Of a stretch of 64,000 nucleotides of DNA, positions 56,032 through 64,000 are shown one piece after another. Source of the DNA: Treponema sp. (GTDB lineage: Bacteria > Spirochaetota > Spirochaetia > Treponematales > Treponemataceae); NCBI GenBank assembly GCA_017446265.1, contig JAFSRD010000008.1, positions 1 to 64,000 on the forward strand, given 5' to 3'. Both the position numbers and the translations under genes were made by a program. Numbering within the stretch: the first letter of the stretch is position 1; each line of letters begins with the position of its first letter. The notes below the pieces were generated by a model. That model was not told the DNA's origin, made no database searches, and saw only the letters and a list, made by a program, of their open reading frames with translations.

Positions 56032-56037
56032 ACAAGT

Positions 56038-57000
56038 ATGAGTATAACAAAAGAATCTGCAAGACGCTTTTTTTCAAAGCCGTCTTCATATGGCATGATG
56101 CTCGTCATTATAGTGGCGATTGCAGCAATAGCGAGTAATTTTTATATTGTCGATGCAACAGAGCAAGCGGTGATTACGCGATTTGGCAAATACACAACAA
56201 CAGTAGGACCAGGTCTGCATTTCAAGCTGCCGTTTGGAATCGACAAAAATTACAACATTCCTGTGCGTGTTGTGCAGACTGAGCAGTTTGGGTTTAAAAC
56301 TGTCAAGTCTGGGCGTTACAATCAATATCAAAACGACATCACATCAGAATCGACAATGCTCACAGGCGATTTGAATATTGTTGACGTGGAATGGATTATT
56401 CAATACCGCATCGTTGACCCGCGCGCCTGGCAGTTCAATGTGCAAGAAAAGACGCAAACCATACGCGACATTTCGCGCTCAGTGATAAACACGCTCGTGG
56501 GCGACCGAGCCATTCTCGACGTGATGAGCGCAGAACGCAGCACTATTGAACTGCTGTCTCAAGACATGATGAACGAAAATTTTAACAAGCTCGGACTCGG
56601 CATAAACGTGATTGCGGTAAAGCTGCAAAACATTGTGCCGCCGCAAGGAGTGCAAGACGCATTTGAAGATGTGAACAAAGCTATTCAAGACATGAATAGA
56701 TTTATCAACGAAGGGAAAGAGGCGTACAATGCTGAAATTCCGCGTGCACAGGGCGAAGCAGACAGGCAAGTGCAAGTTGCACAGGGATATGCTGCCGAAC
56801 GCGTGAACAAAGCGCGCGGCGATGTGGCGCGATTCAACGCGGTGTACGACGAATACCGCCGTTCACCGCGCGTTACACGAGAACGCATTTACCTTGAAAC
56901 GATGGATTCTATTCTCAGCGGAGAAACAAAACCAACGCTCATTGACGGCAGGCTTGAAAATGTGCTGCCAATTAAATCGCTCGGAGGTACGCAGCAATGA
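56038..57000 (+). CDS. hflK: HflK-type SPFH membrane protein (FtsH modulator)
   Basis: 320 residues. TM helix about 18-38, then the SPFH/Band 7 domain: VDATEQAVITRFGKYTTTVG, PGLHFKLPFGIDKNY, and VEWIIQYRIVDPRAW. A long helical part (about 215-280) with IPRAQGEADRQVQVAQGYAAERV drives ring assembly with HflC. The complex cages FtsH at the membrane. Overlaps hflC by ATGA. ftsH is not adjacent. Confidence 0.92.
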   Translation: MSITKESARRFFSKPSSYGMMLVIIVAIAAIASNFYIVDATEQAVITRFGKYTTTVGPGLHFKLPFGIDKNYNIPVRVVQTEQFGFKTVKSGRYNQYQNDITSESTMLTGDLNIVDVEWIIQYRIVDPRAWQFNVQEKTQTIRDISRSVINTLVGDRAILDVMSAERSTIELLSQDMMNENFNKLGLGINVIAVKLQNIVPPQGVQDAFEDVNKAIQDMNRFINEGKEAYNAEIPRAQGEADRQVQVAQGYAAERVNKARGDVARFNAVYDEYRRSPRVTRERIYLETMDSILSGETKPTLIDGRLENVLPIKSLGGTQQ

Positions 57001-57974
57001 CAAAGAAAAAAATCATACCGCTTATCGTATTTGCACTTTTAATAATTTTCTTTTTCGCAGCAGGTCCGCTTTATATCATCAGAGAAGGAACACAAGCCGT
57101 TGTAACGCGCTTCGGCAGCATTGTTGATGTGCATACAGAAGCAGGTTTGTATTTCAAATTGCCCGCAGTTGACCAAGTGACTGTATATCCCAAGAGGATT
57201 CTTTCAATTGACGGAGACCCGCAGCGCATTCCCACAAAGGAAAATCAGTTTATCGTTGTAGACACAACAAGCCGCTGGCGAATCGTTGACCCAAAGCTGT
57301 TCTACACAAGTTTTAAAACACTTGACGACGCGTCAAATAAGTTGAGCGACATAATCGATTCTTCCACACGAACTGTAGTGACTGCAAACCGCTTGAGCGA
57401 AATCGTGCGCAGTTCAAATGTCATCAACGAGCGCGTCATAAAGGCGGTACATGCAGAAGACGAAGAAACAAAAGAAATTGAATCGCTCGTAAACGAAAAC
57501 ACGACAATTGAAGCTGTAACGCGCGGAAGAAACGCGCTGTGCGAGGAGATGACAATTGATGCAAACAAACTCGTGCCGCAATACGGCATTGCAGTGCTCG
57601 ACATTGTGCCGCGTCAAATAAAATATTCTGACGAGCTTACAGAAAGCGTTTACAACAGAATGATAAAAGACCGCAATCAAGTAGCGCAAGCGTATCGCTC
57701 GCTCGGCGAAGGGAAAAAAGCAGAATGGATGGGGCGCCTTGAAAATGAAAAACGCACGATAAGTTCAGACGCGTATCGCCGCGCAGAAGAAATCAAAGGA
57801 CAGGCAGATGCAGAAGCGGCGCGCATTTACGCGGAAGCATACAACAGAGACGCAGAGTTTTACACATTTTGGAAAAGTATGGAATCGTATGCGAATACAC
57901 TCAAAAACTACGATGCCACCTACAGCACGAACATGGACTACTTCCGCTACTTGTACTCCGCAAACGGACGGTAG
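56997..57974 (+). CDS. hflC: HflC-type SPFH membrane protein
   Basis: 325 residues. TM helix about 6-25, SPFH domain beginning IREGTQAVVTRFGSIVDV, then TSRWRIVDPKLFYTSFK, and a C-terminal coiled coil (RRAEEIKGQADAEAARIYAE, about 260-290) typical of HflC. Partner of HflK, with which it shares a four-base ATGA overlap, so translation is coupled. Confidence 0.93.
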   Translation: MTKKKIIPLIVFALLIIFFFAAGPLYIIREGTQAVVTRFGSIVDVHTEAGLYFKLPAVDQVTVYPKRILSIDGDPQRIPTKENQFIVVDTTSRWRIVDPKLFYTSFKTLDDASNKLSDIIDSSTRTVVTANRLSEIVRSSNVINERVIKAVHAEDEETKEIESLVNENTTIEAVTRGRNALCEEMTIDANKLVPQYGIAVLDIVPRQIKYSDELTESVYNRMIKDRNQVAQAYRSLGEGKKAEWMGRLENEKRTISSDAYRRAEEIKGQADAEAARIYAEAYNRDAEFYTFWKSMESYANTLKNYDATYSTNMDYFRYLYSANGR

Positions 57975-58021
57975 GCGATGCGCATTTACGTGACGCATGT
58001 TGTTGCTGACGGCATGTACAT

Positions 58022-59767
58022 ATGAATGAACTGCTATTCGACACAGGACTAGATGAACGCGCGTTTGGCAAAAGCAATTTCTCTGCGCTTTTAAACGAGC
58101 GCGGTTTTATTGCGTCTGCAAACAGCGCAATTTCTCCGAGCATGACGTTCTCGTTCCGTCAGTGGCAATTTGATGGCGTCAAAACAGGCGTCTGCGCTTT
58201 AGACAACAACGCACAAAATGCGCATACGCACAACACATCGTCTGAACATGCGCACGTGTATTTTTGCGGCGCGTTTGATGGCTCAAAGACGATTTTAGAC
58301 ATGCTCGACAAACTGCGCGCTGCTCACACACCCAATAGTGACGATGCACTGTTCACTGCAACACGCGCAGTTTTTGCCGCATGTTGCGCGCTTGGTCAAG
58401 CTCTGCGGGAAAACATACCGATTGCACAGATTGGCGCAGGCGGCATTTTTGTGCATTTTGAAACAGGCAGCGCACGCACTGAAAAAATCACACTGCTCTT
58501 TTTACCTGCAAAACTTTTTGACACAGCAAGCGCGTGCAAGGGCACACATACGTATGCCGCCGCGCAAGGCGCATGGTGCTCAAAATTATTAACAGATGAG
58601 CGGAAGCAACTTTTGTTTACGCAAAGCGCAATCGCGTACTGCGCGCTCACGCACCATGCGCCGTTTTCAGCAATTGACGAAACTGAACGGCATGCAGATG
58701 AGCGCGACAAGCAGTTTTTGCGCTTGGAACACGCGGTCAACGGCATACATGATGAAGTAGCGCGCGCAGTTGACAGCGCACTTGAATTGCCACATGCTGC
58801 ATCATCATCTGCACAACTTGTTCAGGCTGCATTCCCACTTGAAAAATTATACGCAGAACTCGGTATTGGAGACGGAAACATAGTTGCCGTGCCACGCCCG
58901 AATGCACTTCCAGAAAATGAATTTAAGAAAAACGTTGCGGCGTATTATGCAGCAAAGACACGCGCTGTAAAACGAAGCAGAGCAATCAGACGCAATACAA
59001 CGCTCATCGCGGGCATTGCCATTGCGTGCACTGTTGCCGTGTTGCTCGCAATTTTGTCGCATGCTGGCAACGGCAGCAAACCTACGGCGCGCGGACTTGC
59101 GTCACCGAATGTTGTCGAGTTGTTTTACAAAGGAATGCACACACAAAACGTCGAGCTTATAAGCGCAATGTCGTCGGGCAAGGCAGCGCGCCGATACACA
59201 AATATGGTGAGCAGCATGTACGTTGTGAATAAAGCACGAAGCGCATACGAGCCGACAAACAGCATTGTTACGCCTGAAGCGTGGCTTCTGCTGCAATCGG
59301 GAAAGACAGCAATAGACGAGCGCGCCGTATTTGGAATTACGTCGTTTGTGCTCGACGGAAACGTTTCTCTGTTGCACAGTGAAGCACCGACGCGCACCAT
59401 GAAAATGCAGCCAGTCGTTGTTGAAGGAGGCGTACAGCTTGCAGATGGAACAGAGGCTGTTCACACGGCGGAGTATTACACAGTGCACACAGCGGGCGAA
59501 AACAATGATTTTATTGTCACTTGCAACAGCGACACAGTAACGCTCACATACAAAAACAAGCAGTGGCGTGTAACAGATGTTGCAACACGCGACAGCGATG
59601 TACTTGTTGACAACGACGCGTTTAAAGCGGCTGTCATTGAATCATTCGCATTTGCGAACGGAAATGCGCCTCGCGCTGCCAACCTGTTGCGCGAACAGTT
59701 TGCGTGGATTCCCTACGCAGATGTTGTGGCAGCGGCACAAGATGCAAAAAACAATCTTTCATACTAG
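58022..59767 (+). CDS. membrane protein with pseudokinase-like N-terminal half
   Basis: 581 residues. The N-terminal ~300 residues loosely follow the C-lobe of a Ser/Thr protein kinase: IPIAQIGAGGIFVHF in place of the catalytic-loop region, LLFLPAKLF, TQSAIAYCALTHHAPFSAID (as in FxLGVIAYELLTGxxPF), and FLRLEHAVNGIHDEVARAVD before helix I. The HRD and DFG motifs are absent, so no kinase activity is expected. One TM helix (about 326-347) follows, then an extracytoplasmic domain of about 220 residues with no recognised family. It begins 47 bp after hflC without SD. The ATG at 58022 is the likely but unproven start. Confidence 0.6.
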   Translation: MNELLFDTGLDERAFGKSNFSALLNERGFIASANSAISPSMTFSFRQWQFDGVKTGVCALDNNAQNAHTHNTSSEHAHVYFCGAFDGSKTILDMLDKLRAAHTPNSDDALFTATRAVFAACCALGQALRENIPIAQIGAGGIFVHFETGSARTEKITLLFLPAKLFDTASACKGTHTYAAAQGAWCSKLLTDERKQLLFTQSAIAYCALTHHAPFSAIDETERHADERDKQFLRLEHAVNGIHDEVARAVDSALELPHAASSSAQLVQAAFPLEKLYAELGIGDGNIVAVPRPNALPENEFKKNVAAYYAAKTRAVKRSRAIRRNTTLIAGIAIACTVAVLLAILSHAGNGSKPTARGLASPNVVELFYKGMHTQNVELISAMSSGKAARRYTNMVSSMYVVNKARSAYEPTNSIVTPEAWLLLQSGKTAIDERAVFGITSFVLDGNVSLLHSEAPTRTMKMQPVVVEGGVQLADGTEAVHTAEYYTVHTAGENNDFIVTCNSDTVTLTYKNKQWRVTDVATRDSDVLVDNDAFKAAVIESFAFANGNAPRAANLLREQFAWIPYADVVAAAQDAKNNLSY

Positions 59768-59784
59768 AGATGTGCACGGTACAT

Positions 59785-60297
59785 TTAATCAATCTTGCAG
59801 CTATGAACTTTAGCATGTTGGGCGCGGGTAAGCAACATTAAATTTTCAGGTCTGCAATCATAGCCATTGTTATTAATGTGATGAACATGCAATCCGTCAC
59901 CTGGCTTCTTCCCAAGAAACGCCATCGCTATCATGGTATAAACATAGCAATAGTGATTAACTTTGTATCGCTTGTCTCTGTCTAAAACCAAATACCCTAT
60001 ATGATTCAATTTGCCTTTTTGTTCATCATCTTGTTTTATCAACTGCCTATTCCAGCGAACACGTCCTTTGTTGCTAACTTCATATTTAGACCACCCCTGC
60101 TGCTCAATCGTTTTCCATATTTCGCCAGAAAGCTTTTCAGCTTTGCTGTTATAACGCGCTGCAAATATATGCTTTGCAGCTGCTTCGTCTTTCTTGTTAG
60201 TAAATTCTTTTGCTTTTTCTATGAGCTGCCGTATGGTATAGGATTTATTGTTATACCCAGTTACAACTTCGCTCAATTCCTTTTCTGTCAGTTTCAT
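59785..60297 (-). CDS. HNH endonuclease with NUMOD4-like motif
   Basis: 170 residues. A helical N-terminal part, then the NUMOD4-type motif (EIWKTIEQQGWSKYEVSNKG followed by RVRWNR, about 58-82), then the HNH core VHHINNNGYDCRPENLMLL (about 140-158) and a final HAKVH. Such proteins are phage or intron-associated homing-type endonucleases. It is free-standing here, richer in AT and Lys/Asn than its neighbours, so likely acquired. No intron, phage gene or recombinase is seen next to it. Confidence 0.85.
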   Translation of the reverse strand: MKLTEKELSEVVTGYNNKSYTIRQLIEKAKEFTNKKDEAAAKHIFAARYNSKAEKLSGEIWKTIEQQGWSKYEVSNKGRVRWNRQLIKQDDEQKGKLNHIGYLVLDRDKRYKVNHYCYVYTMIAMAFLGKKPGDGLHVHHINNNGYDCRPENLMLLTRAQHAKVHSCKID

Positions 60298-60345
60298 TTT
60301 TTCAAGCCTGTTAATTTTGTAGTGCGTGATATAAATTTTTAACGA

Positions 60346-60420
60346 TTATACCACAGAAAGTAAAATACTTTTGATGATATTTAAAAACTGATGATCAACG
60401 TTACGCAAAGCAACAGTCAT
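60346..60420 (-). CDS. 24-residue peptide resembling a truncated antitoxin N-terminus
   Basis: ATG at 60420 preceded by a near-perfect AAAGGAGGTGA SD at 6-nt spacing. It encodes MTVALRNVDHQFLNIIKSIL and four more residues, then TAA at 60346-60348. The (T/A)LRNVDxxFLxIxKS pattern is what I recall from the beginnings of small type II antitoxins in spirochaetes and Firmicutes. The rest of an antitoxin and a toxin are missing. It lies 48 bp upstream of the HNH gene and could also act as its leader peptide. Confidence 0.5.
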   Translation of the reverse strand: MTVALRNVDHQFLNIIKSILLSVV

Positions 60421-60622
60421 TCTTCACCTCCTTTTATAAATATACCGCATTTTTTTGCTGCATGCACTCGCATTGTTTCACCAGCACATCATATAACAGC
60501 AATATGCCATTTGTCTGCACTGTTTTAAAGTTTTGGCACATAGTCGCCGCAGTATGCGCTGCGCCCTTGTGTTGCATACCTTTGTTGCGCACGTATGTGA
60601 CATTTTTTGTTTTTTTGTCATA

Positions 60623-60651
60623 TTGACAGCGCACCCGCCATGCAGTATCAT
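60623..60651 (+). promoter_or_regulatory. promoter of the carboxyltransferase gene
   Basis: A perfect TTGACA (60623-60628), 17 bp, and TATCAT (60646-60651). Predicted transcription starts near 60658, giving an ~84-nt leader that contains the hairpin at 60675-60720. Between the peptide (60420) and this promoter I see no convincing gene. Confidence 0.75.
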
Positions 60652-60674
60652 TTGAGCAATTATTACAGTCAGTA

Positions 60675-60720
60675 AAAGAAACACTGATTAATTCGCATGC
60701 ACGTTAATCAGTGTTTCTTT
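60675..60720 (+). promoter_or_regulatory. 17-bp perfect hairpin in the 5' leader
   Basis: AAAGAAACACTGATTAA (60675-60691) pairs perfectly with TTAATCAGTGTTTCTTT (60704-60720) around a 12-nt loop. It ends 8 nt before GAGG, the SD of the ATG at 60742. It could be an attenuator, an RNA-stability element, or a palindromic operator. An upstream in-frame ATG (60697) lies in the loop. Confidence 0.7.
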
Positions 60721-60741
60721 AACAATTTCGAGGCGTTTTTT

Positions 60742-62232
60742 ATGGAATACAGTATTGAAAAGCAGCACGAAAAAGGCAAGCTCCACGCAATTGAGCGCAT
60801 ACGTGCGCTGTGCGACGAAAATTCATTTATGGAACTATATTCTGGCGTACGGCACAACTGCACGAGTTTTGGCATGGACGGGAAAGATTTGCCCTACGAC
60901 GGCGTTATCACTGGGTTTGGAAAAGTGAACGGGCGTCCTGTTGCTGTATACGCGCAAGATTTCACGGTACAAGGCGGCTCGCTCGGTCTCATGCACGGTA
61001 AAAAAATTGCAGAACTCATCGACAAAGCAATTGAAGCGCGCTGCCCAGTCATCGGCATAAATGATTCAGGCGGCGCACGCATCCAAGAAGGCGTTGATTC
61101 GCTGTGCGGATACGGCGAGCTTTTCTACCAAAATGTGCGCGCTTCTGGCTCTGTTCCACAAATCTCAATCATCGCAGGTCCGTGCGCAGGCGGCGCTGTG
61201 TATTCACCTGGCATTACTGATTTTATTTTTGCGATTGACAAAATCAGCGAACTTTTCATCACCGGTCCAAAAGTAGTAAAATCTGTCATGTTCATGGACA
61301 TAAGCTCGGAAGATTTGGGTGGCGCGGCAATTCACGCAAAAAAATCGGGCGTGGCGCATTTTCGCTGTGAAAATGAAAACGACTGCTACAAAAAAGTGCG
61401 CACGCTCCTCGATTATATTCCGCACAGTTTTGGCGACGAGCGCGCACAGCACACAACATATAAATTTGACGCAAAGAAAAAGGCAAAGCATATTGCAGAA
61501 GTTATTCCCGAAAATCCGCGCGCAGGCTACGACATCCGCGAGATTATCAATTGCTGCATTGACGACAATTCATTTTTTGAAACGTCTGCCGAATTTGCAA
61601 TCAATTGCGTAACAGGCTTTGCAAAAATCGAGGGGCGCACCGTGGGCATTGTTGCAAACAATCCGCAAGGTGTTGGCGGTGTACTCGACTGCGACGCGAG
61701 CGACAAGATTGCGCGCTTTGTGCGCTACTGCGATGCGTTCAACGTTCCACTGCTTACGTTTGTCGATGTGCCAGGATTTATTCCAGGTCCACAGGAAGAG
61801 CAAAAGGGAATTATCAGGCACGGCGCAAAAGTGATTTACGCGTACAGCGAAGCGAGCGTGCCGAAAGTTACAGTGATTACGCGCAAAGCATACGGCGGCG
61901 CGTATATTGCCATGTGCTCAAAGCATATCGGCGCGGACTATGTGTATGCGTGGCCAAAAGCGGAAATCGCCGTCATGGGTGCGGAAGGTGCAATTGGCAT
62001 TTTGTACGGCAGAGAGATGAACGACGCTTCTAAAGCAGCAGAAGTTGCTGCAAAAATTGAAGAATACAAAACAGAAATCATGTCGCCGAAAATTGCTGCA
62101 AAACGCGGTTACGCAAGCGAAGTGATTGCACCAGAAGAAACACGCGGGCGCGTGGCACGCAGCTTTGAATTCCTCGCACATAAAAAGAGCATGGACGCGC
62201 CGCTCAAAAAACACGGAAATATACCGTTGTAA
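60742..62232 (+). CDS. acyl-CoA carboxyltransferase/decarboxylase alpha subunit (MmdA/PccB family)
   Basis: 496 residues from ATG 60742 (SD GAGG; MEYSIEKQHEKGKLHAIERI). Crotonase-fold carboxyltransferase that moves CO2 between biotin and an acyl-CoA such as methylmalonyl- or propionyl-CoA. Acyl-CoA and biotin oxyanion motifs: NDSGGARIQEG (about 110), GPCAGGAVYSP (about 150), VDVPGFIPGPQEEQKGIIRHG (about 345), RKAYGGAYIAM (about 385), and MGAEGAIGILYGRE (about 413). Biotin carrier, biotin carboxylase and sodium-pump beta subunits are not adjacent, so MmdA versus PccB cannot be decided. Confidence 0.88.
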   Translation: MEYSIEKQHEKGKLHAIERIRALCDENSFMELYSGVRHNCTSFGMDGKDLPYDGVITGFGKVNGRPVAVYAQDFTVQGGSLGLMHGKKIAELIDKAIEARCPVIGINDSGGARIQEGVDSLCGYGELFYQNVRASGSVPQISIIAGPCAGGAVYSPGITDFIFAIDKISELFITGPKVVKSVMFMDISSEDLGGAAIHAKKSGVAHFRCENENDCYKKVRTLLDYIPHSFGDERAQHTTYKFDAKKKAKHIAEVIPENPRAGYDIREIINCCIDDNSFFETSAEFAINCVTGFAKIEGRTVGIVANNPQGVGGVLDCDASDKIARFVRYCDAFNVPLLTFVDVPGFIPGPQEEQKGIIRHGAKVIYAYSEASVPKVTVITRKAYGGAYIAMCSKHIGADYVYAWPKAEIAVMGAEGAIGILYGREMNDASKAAEVAAKIEEYKTEIMSPKIAAKRGYASEVIAPEETRGRVARSFEFLAHKKSMDAPLKKHGNIPL

Positions 62233-62264
62233 CAGCGAAACAGCACGAATGTTCACGCTTATTA

Positions 62265-63146
62265 TTATTTATTAATACTTTCCGTATAATATTCAAACGC
62301 TTCTTTATCGGTAAACTTTCTGTGAACAATTTTGCCAATTGCATCTGCCATTGCTACAGGATGCTGGCTCTGAAAAATATTACGTCCCATGTCAAGCCCA
62401 TGAGCACCTCCACGCATTGCCTTATACGCCATTTCAAGTGCTTCCCGTTCAGGAAGTTTTTTGCCGCCGGCAACAACAATAGGCACTGGGCATGCAGCCA
62501 CTACTTCATCGAATTCTTCGCAATAATACGTTTTCACAATGTTTGCGCCAAGTTCCGCAATAATGCGTGTCGCAAGTTTAAAATATTTTGTAGTGCGCTC
62601 CATATTTTTTCCAACGGCAACAACACCGAGCGTCGGAATGCTGAAGCGCATTGCCGCGTTAACAGTCTTCGAGAGATTGTCAATGCTCTCAAGCTGTCCG
62701 TTCGCGCCTATAAATATTTGCACTGCAACGCAATCTGCGTTCATTCTGATTGCATCTTCCATGTCAACGGCAACAACCTCTCGGCTCAAATCTTCTTGCA
62801 CCATAGACGAACCTGAAGAAACACGAAGCGCTATCGCTTTTTTGCAGTCGGGGCGCACACATGTGCGGAGTGCTCCACGCGTTGCCATGAGCACGTCAAC
62901 GTGATTCTGAAGACGCGGAATCAAAATGTCGAGACGTTCAAGTCCAGACACAGCTCCCATAAAATAGCCGTGGTCAAATGCAAACATGACTGTATTGCCT
63001 GTTTTGGGATTGAAAATATTTGCCAAGCGTTTTTTCATTCCCCAATCAAGATTTCCAGCTCCTTTTACATAAAACGCTCCATTAACAGAAAACGGAACAT
63101 CTCTGTAATATTCGTGAGCAACTTTTAAACCGTCTAAATCTGCCAT
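62265..63146 (-). CDS. LsrF-like class I aldolase/thiolase
   Basis: 293 residues, DeoC/FbaB/LsrF-type TIM barrel. LsrF-like start (LDWGMKKRLANIFNPKTGNT), FAFDHGYFMGAVSGLERL, Schiff-base Lys in GANIVKTYYCEEFDEVV (about residue 205), and phosphate-binding AGGKKLPEREALEM and GGAHGLDMGRNIFQ. In E. coli, LsrF cleaves phosphorylated AI-2. Clustering with an LsrB-like receptor supports that role. lsrK, lsrG and lsrR are not visible. Confidence 0.85.
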   Translation of the reverse strand: MADLDGLKVAHEYYRDVPFSVNGAFYVKGAGNLDWGMKKRLANIFNPKTGNTVMFAFDHGYFMGAVSGLERLDILIPRLQNHVDVLMATRGALRTCVRPDCKKAIALRVSSGSSMVQEDLSREVVAVDMEDAIRMNADCVAVQIFIGANGQLESIDNLSKTVNAAMRFSIPTLGVVAVGKNMERTTKYFKLATRIIAELGANIVKTYYCEEFDEVVAACPVPIVVAGGKKLPEREALEMAYKAMRGGAHGLDMGRNIFQSQHPVAMADAIGKIVHRKFTDKEAFEYYTESINK

Positions 63147-63250
63147 ATCGTTCCATCCAAATCAATAAAAGTTATTAAAATTTGACAATGATGAAAACCG
63201 GTGCACTAAAATAAATCGTACACCGATAGAAAAATCACTGCTCTAGCACA

Positions 63251-64000
63251 TCAGAAATTGTAGTTGTCCATATTTTCTTTCGTGAATACCACGCGTTCAG
63301 GAAGCAACACAACGCCTGAATCACTTGCGGTATACGCTTTTGAGTCGAGCACAGTGTTTGGCTCAATTTTCACGCTTCCAATTGTCGGAATCTCGATTGT
63401 GTCGCCAACCTTTATCTCGTGCCCTATCGCAGCCCAGTAGGCAAGGTAGCATGAAATTGCGCCTTGAATGCCGCAATCCCACAATCCCCAACGGCTCAAA
63501 ATATTTGTGCGGCAATATCCCTTAATTGCATTCGGTGTTGCAAATCCGGTGATTGTCACATTGTCTTTGTTTAATCCGAGATTTTGTGCGGCTTGACATT
63601 GACCTGGAAGCGCCGTTGAATCGTTGCAGATAATCAAATCTATGTCTTTGTGCGCAGAAAGAATTGCTTCGCCAACAGTGATTGCGCGCTCTGCATCTTG
63701 ATTTGAGTAATAATTTGCTGGTGCAACATTTTTCCACCGTGGATATTTCTGGCGGATGTACGCCTCACCTGCAATATGCCATGAATTCTGATCGGTAACT
63801 GTTGCCTGCGAATAATGCCAGCAATATTTGATTACGTCTTTGTCAGGATTTTTGCCACGCTCTTTAAGCGAGGCGACACCCATATCAACAAGCATTTTGC
63901 CAAGAATGTCGGGCGTGCCTTGGCTTGTCATAAGCTGCCGTGCATCTGCGTTCGAGTCTGAGTCCCATGTCATAACTGCAAGCCCTGCCCTGCGTGCTGC
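63251..64000 (-). CDS. LsrB-like sugar/AI-2 binding protein (partial)
   Basis: The C-terminal ~250 residues of a periplasmic binding protein. The 5' end lies beyond the window. Type I binding-protein segments match LsrB closely: VMTWDSDSNADAR, GTPDILGKMLVDM, SQATVTDQNSWHIAGEAYIR, NDSTALPGQCQAAQNLG, GFATPNAIKGY, LSRWGLWDCGIQGAISCYLA, and the end GVVLLPERVVFTKENMDNYN. It would deliver AI-2 or a related sugar such as rhamnose to an ABC transporter, presumably encoded further right. The LsrF-like gene follows after 104 bp. Confidence 0.88.
   Translation of the reverse strand, partial: AARRAGLAVMTWDSDSNADARQLMTSQGTPDILGKMLVDMGVASLKERGKNPDKDVIKYCWHYSQATVTDQNSWHIAGEAYIRQKYPRWKNVAPANYYSNQDAERAITVGEAILSAHKDIDLIICNDSTALPGQCQAAQNLGLNKDNVTITGFATPNAIKGYCRTNILSRWGLWDCGIQGAISCYLAYWAAIGHEIKVGDTIEIPTIGSVKIEPNTVLDSKAYTASDSGVVLLPERVVFTKENMDNYNF

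Noticed and set aside
60434-60634. 66-codon minus-strand frame upstream of the small peptide
   Set aside because: GTG start without SD, overlaps the strong plus-strand promoter, and no recognisable sequence.
60697-60741. Longer start (ATG 60697) for the carboxyltransferase
   Set aside because: That ATG lies in the loop of the hairpin without an SD. ATG 60742 has GAGG and matches the family's N-terminus.

Overview
The window looks like chromosomal DNA of a host-associated spirochaete, most likely a Treponema. This rests on family resemblance and cannot be verified here. The supporting signs are many small lipoproteins with short, loose lipoboxes ending in SC (FASC, FFSC, ALFSC), a MurA with Asp in place of the catalytic Cys, a lysine-rich histone H1-like protein, exported TPR and Ig-like proteins, and an AI-2 (Lsr-type) binding protein and aldolase. 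There is no rRNA, tRNA, CRISPR array or intact insertion sequence in view.

Layout. 1-452: two copies of a 65-bp repeat and a decayed antisense fragment of an RND permease, leading to a large GH13 glycosidase (453) that runs in frame into a histone H1-like gene with a one-base frameshift. 4465-8515: a threonine-synthase-like protein with no PLP lysine, pepT and murA. 8517-11284: two membrane proteins with a 3+3 helix layout. 11368-11621: a cluster of DnaA-box-like 9-mers beside AT-rich DNA, a candidate origin. 11647-19775: STAS/zinc-ribbon protein, trmJ, a sigma-54 activator without HTH, a TagA/WecG-like protein, rsmE-ctpA, a MinD/ParA ATPase and lgt. 19790-26839: an accessory-looking stretch with a wrecked SF1 helicase, YqaE, secreted proteins, and an addA - dsRBD - CoiA-like operon. 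26913-40979: one tightly overlapping operon encoding a tripartite RND efflux system (two permeases, adaptor, TolC) together with two Ig-like lipoproteins, one small lipoprotein and two TPR lipoproteins. 41119-50642: a secreted nuclease, an exported SAM hydroxide adenosyltransferase homologue, tpiA, pgk, two exported proteins, a small unknown and gapA. 50738-59767: a phosphoesterase, an alarmone-hydrolase-like HD protein next to valS, DUF4230, hflK-hflC and a membrane pseudokinase-like protein. 59785-60420: an HNH endonuclease and a 24-residue antitoxin-like peptide. 60623-64000: a carboxyltransferase/decarboxylase gene with a 17-bp perfect hairpin in its leader, then LsrF-like and LsrB-like genes.

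The most striking global signal is in the starts. At least fourteen first genes of transcripts have a TATAAT-like -10 box ending only 6-8 nt before the start codon and no Shine-Dalgarno sequence (thrC-like, pepT, 11284, trmJ, tagA-like, ctpA, minD-like, addA, the nuclease, the 49012/49089 divergent pair, valS, DUF4230, hflK). Operon-internal genes and the STAS, pgk, tpiA, gapA and amylase genes have good Shine-Dalgarno sites. This predicts extensive leaderless transcription. The other main leads are the addA-dsRBD-CoiA operon, the DnaA-box cluster, the pseudo-threonine synthase and the RND/Ig-like/TPR export operon.
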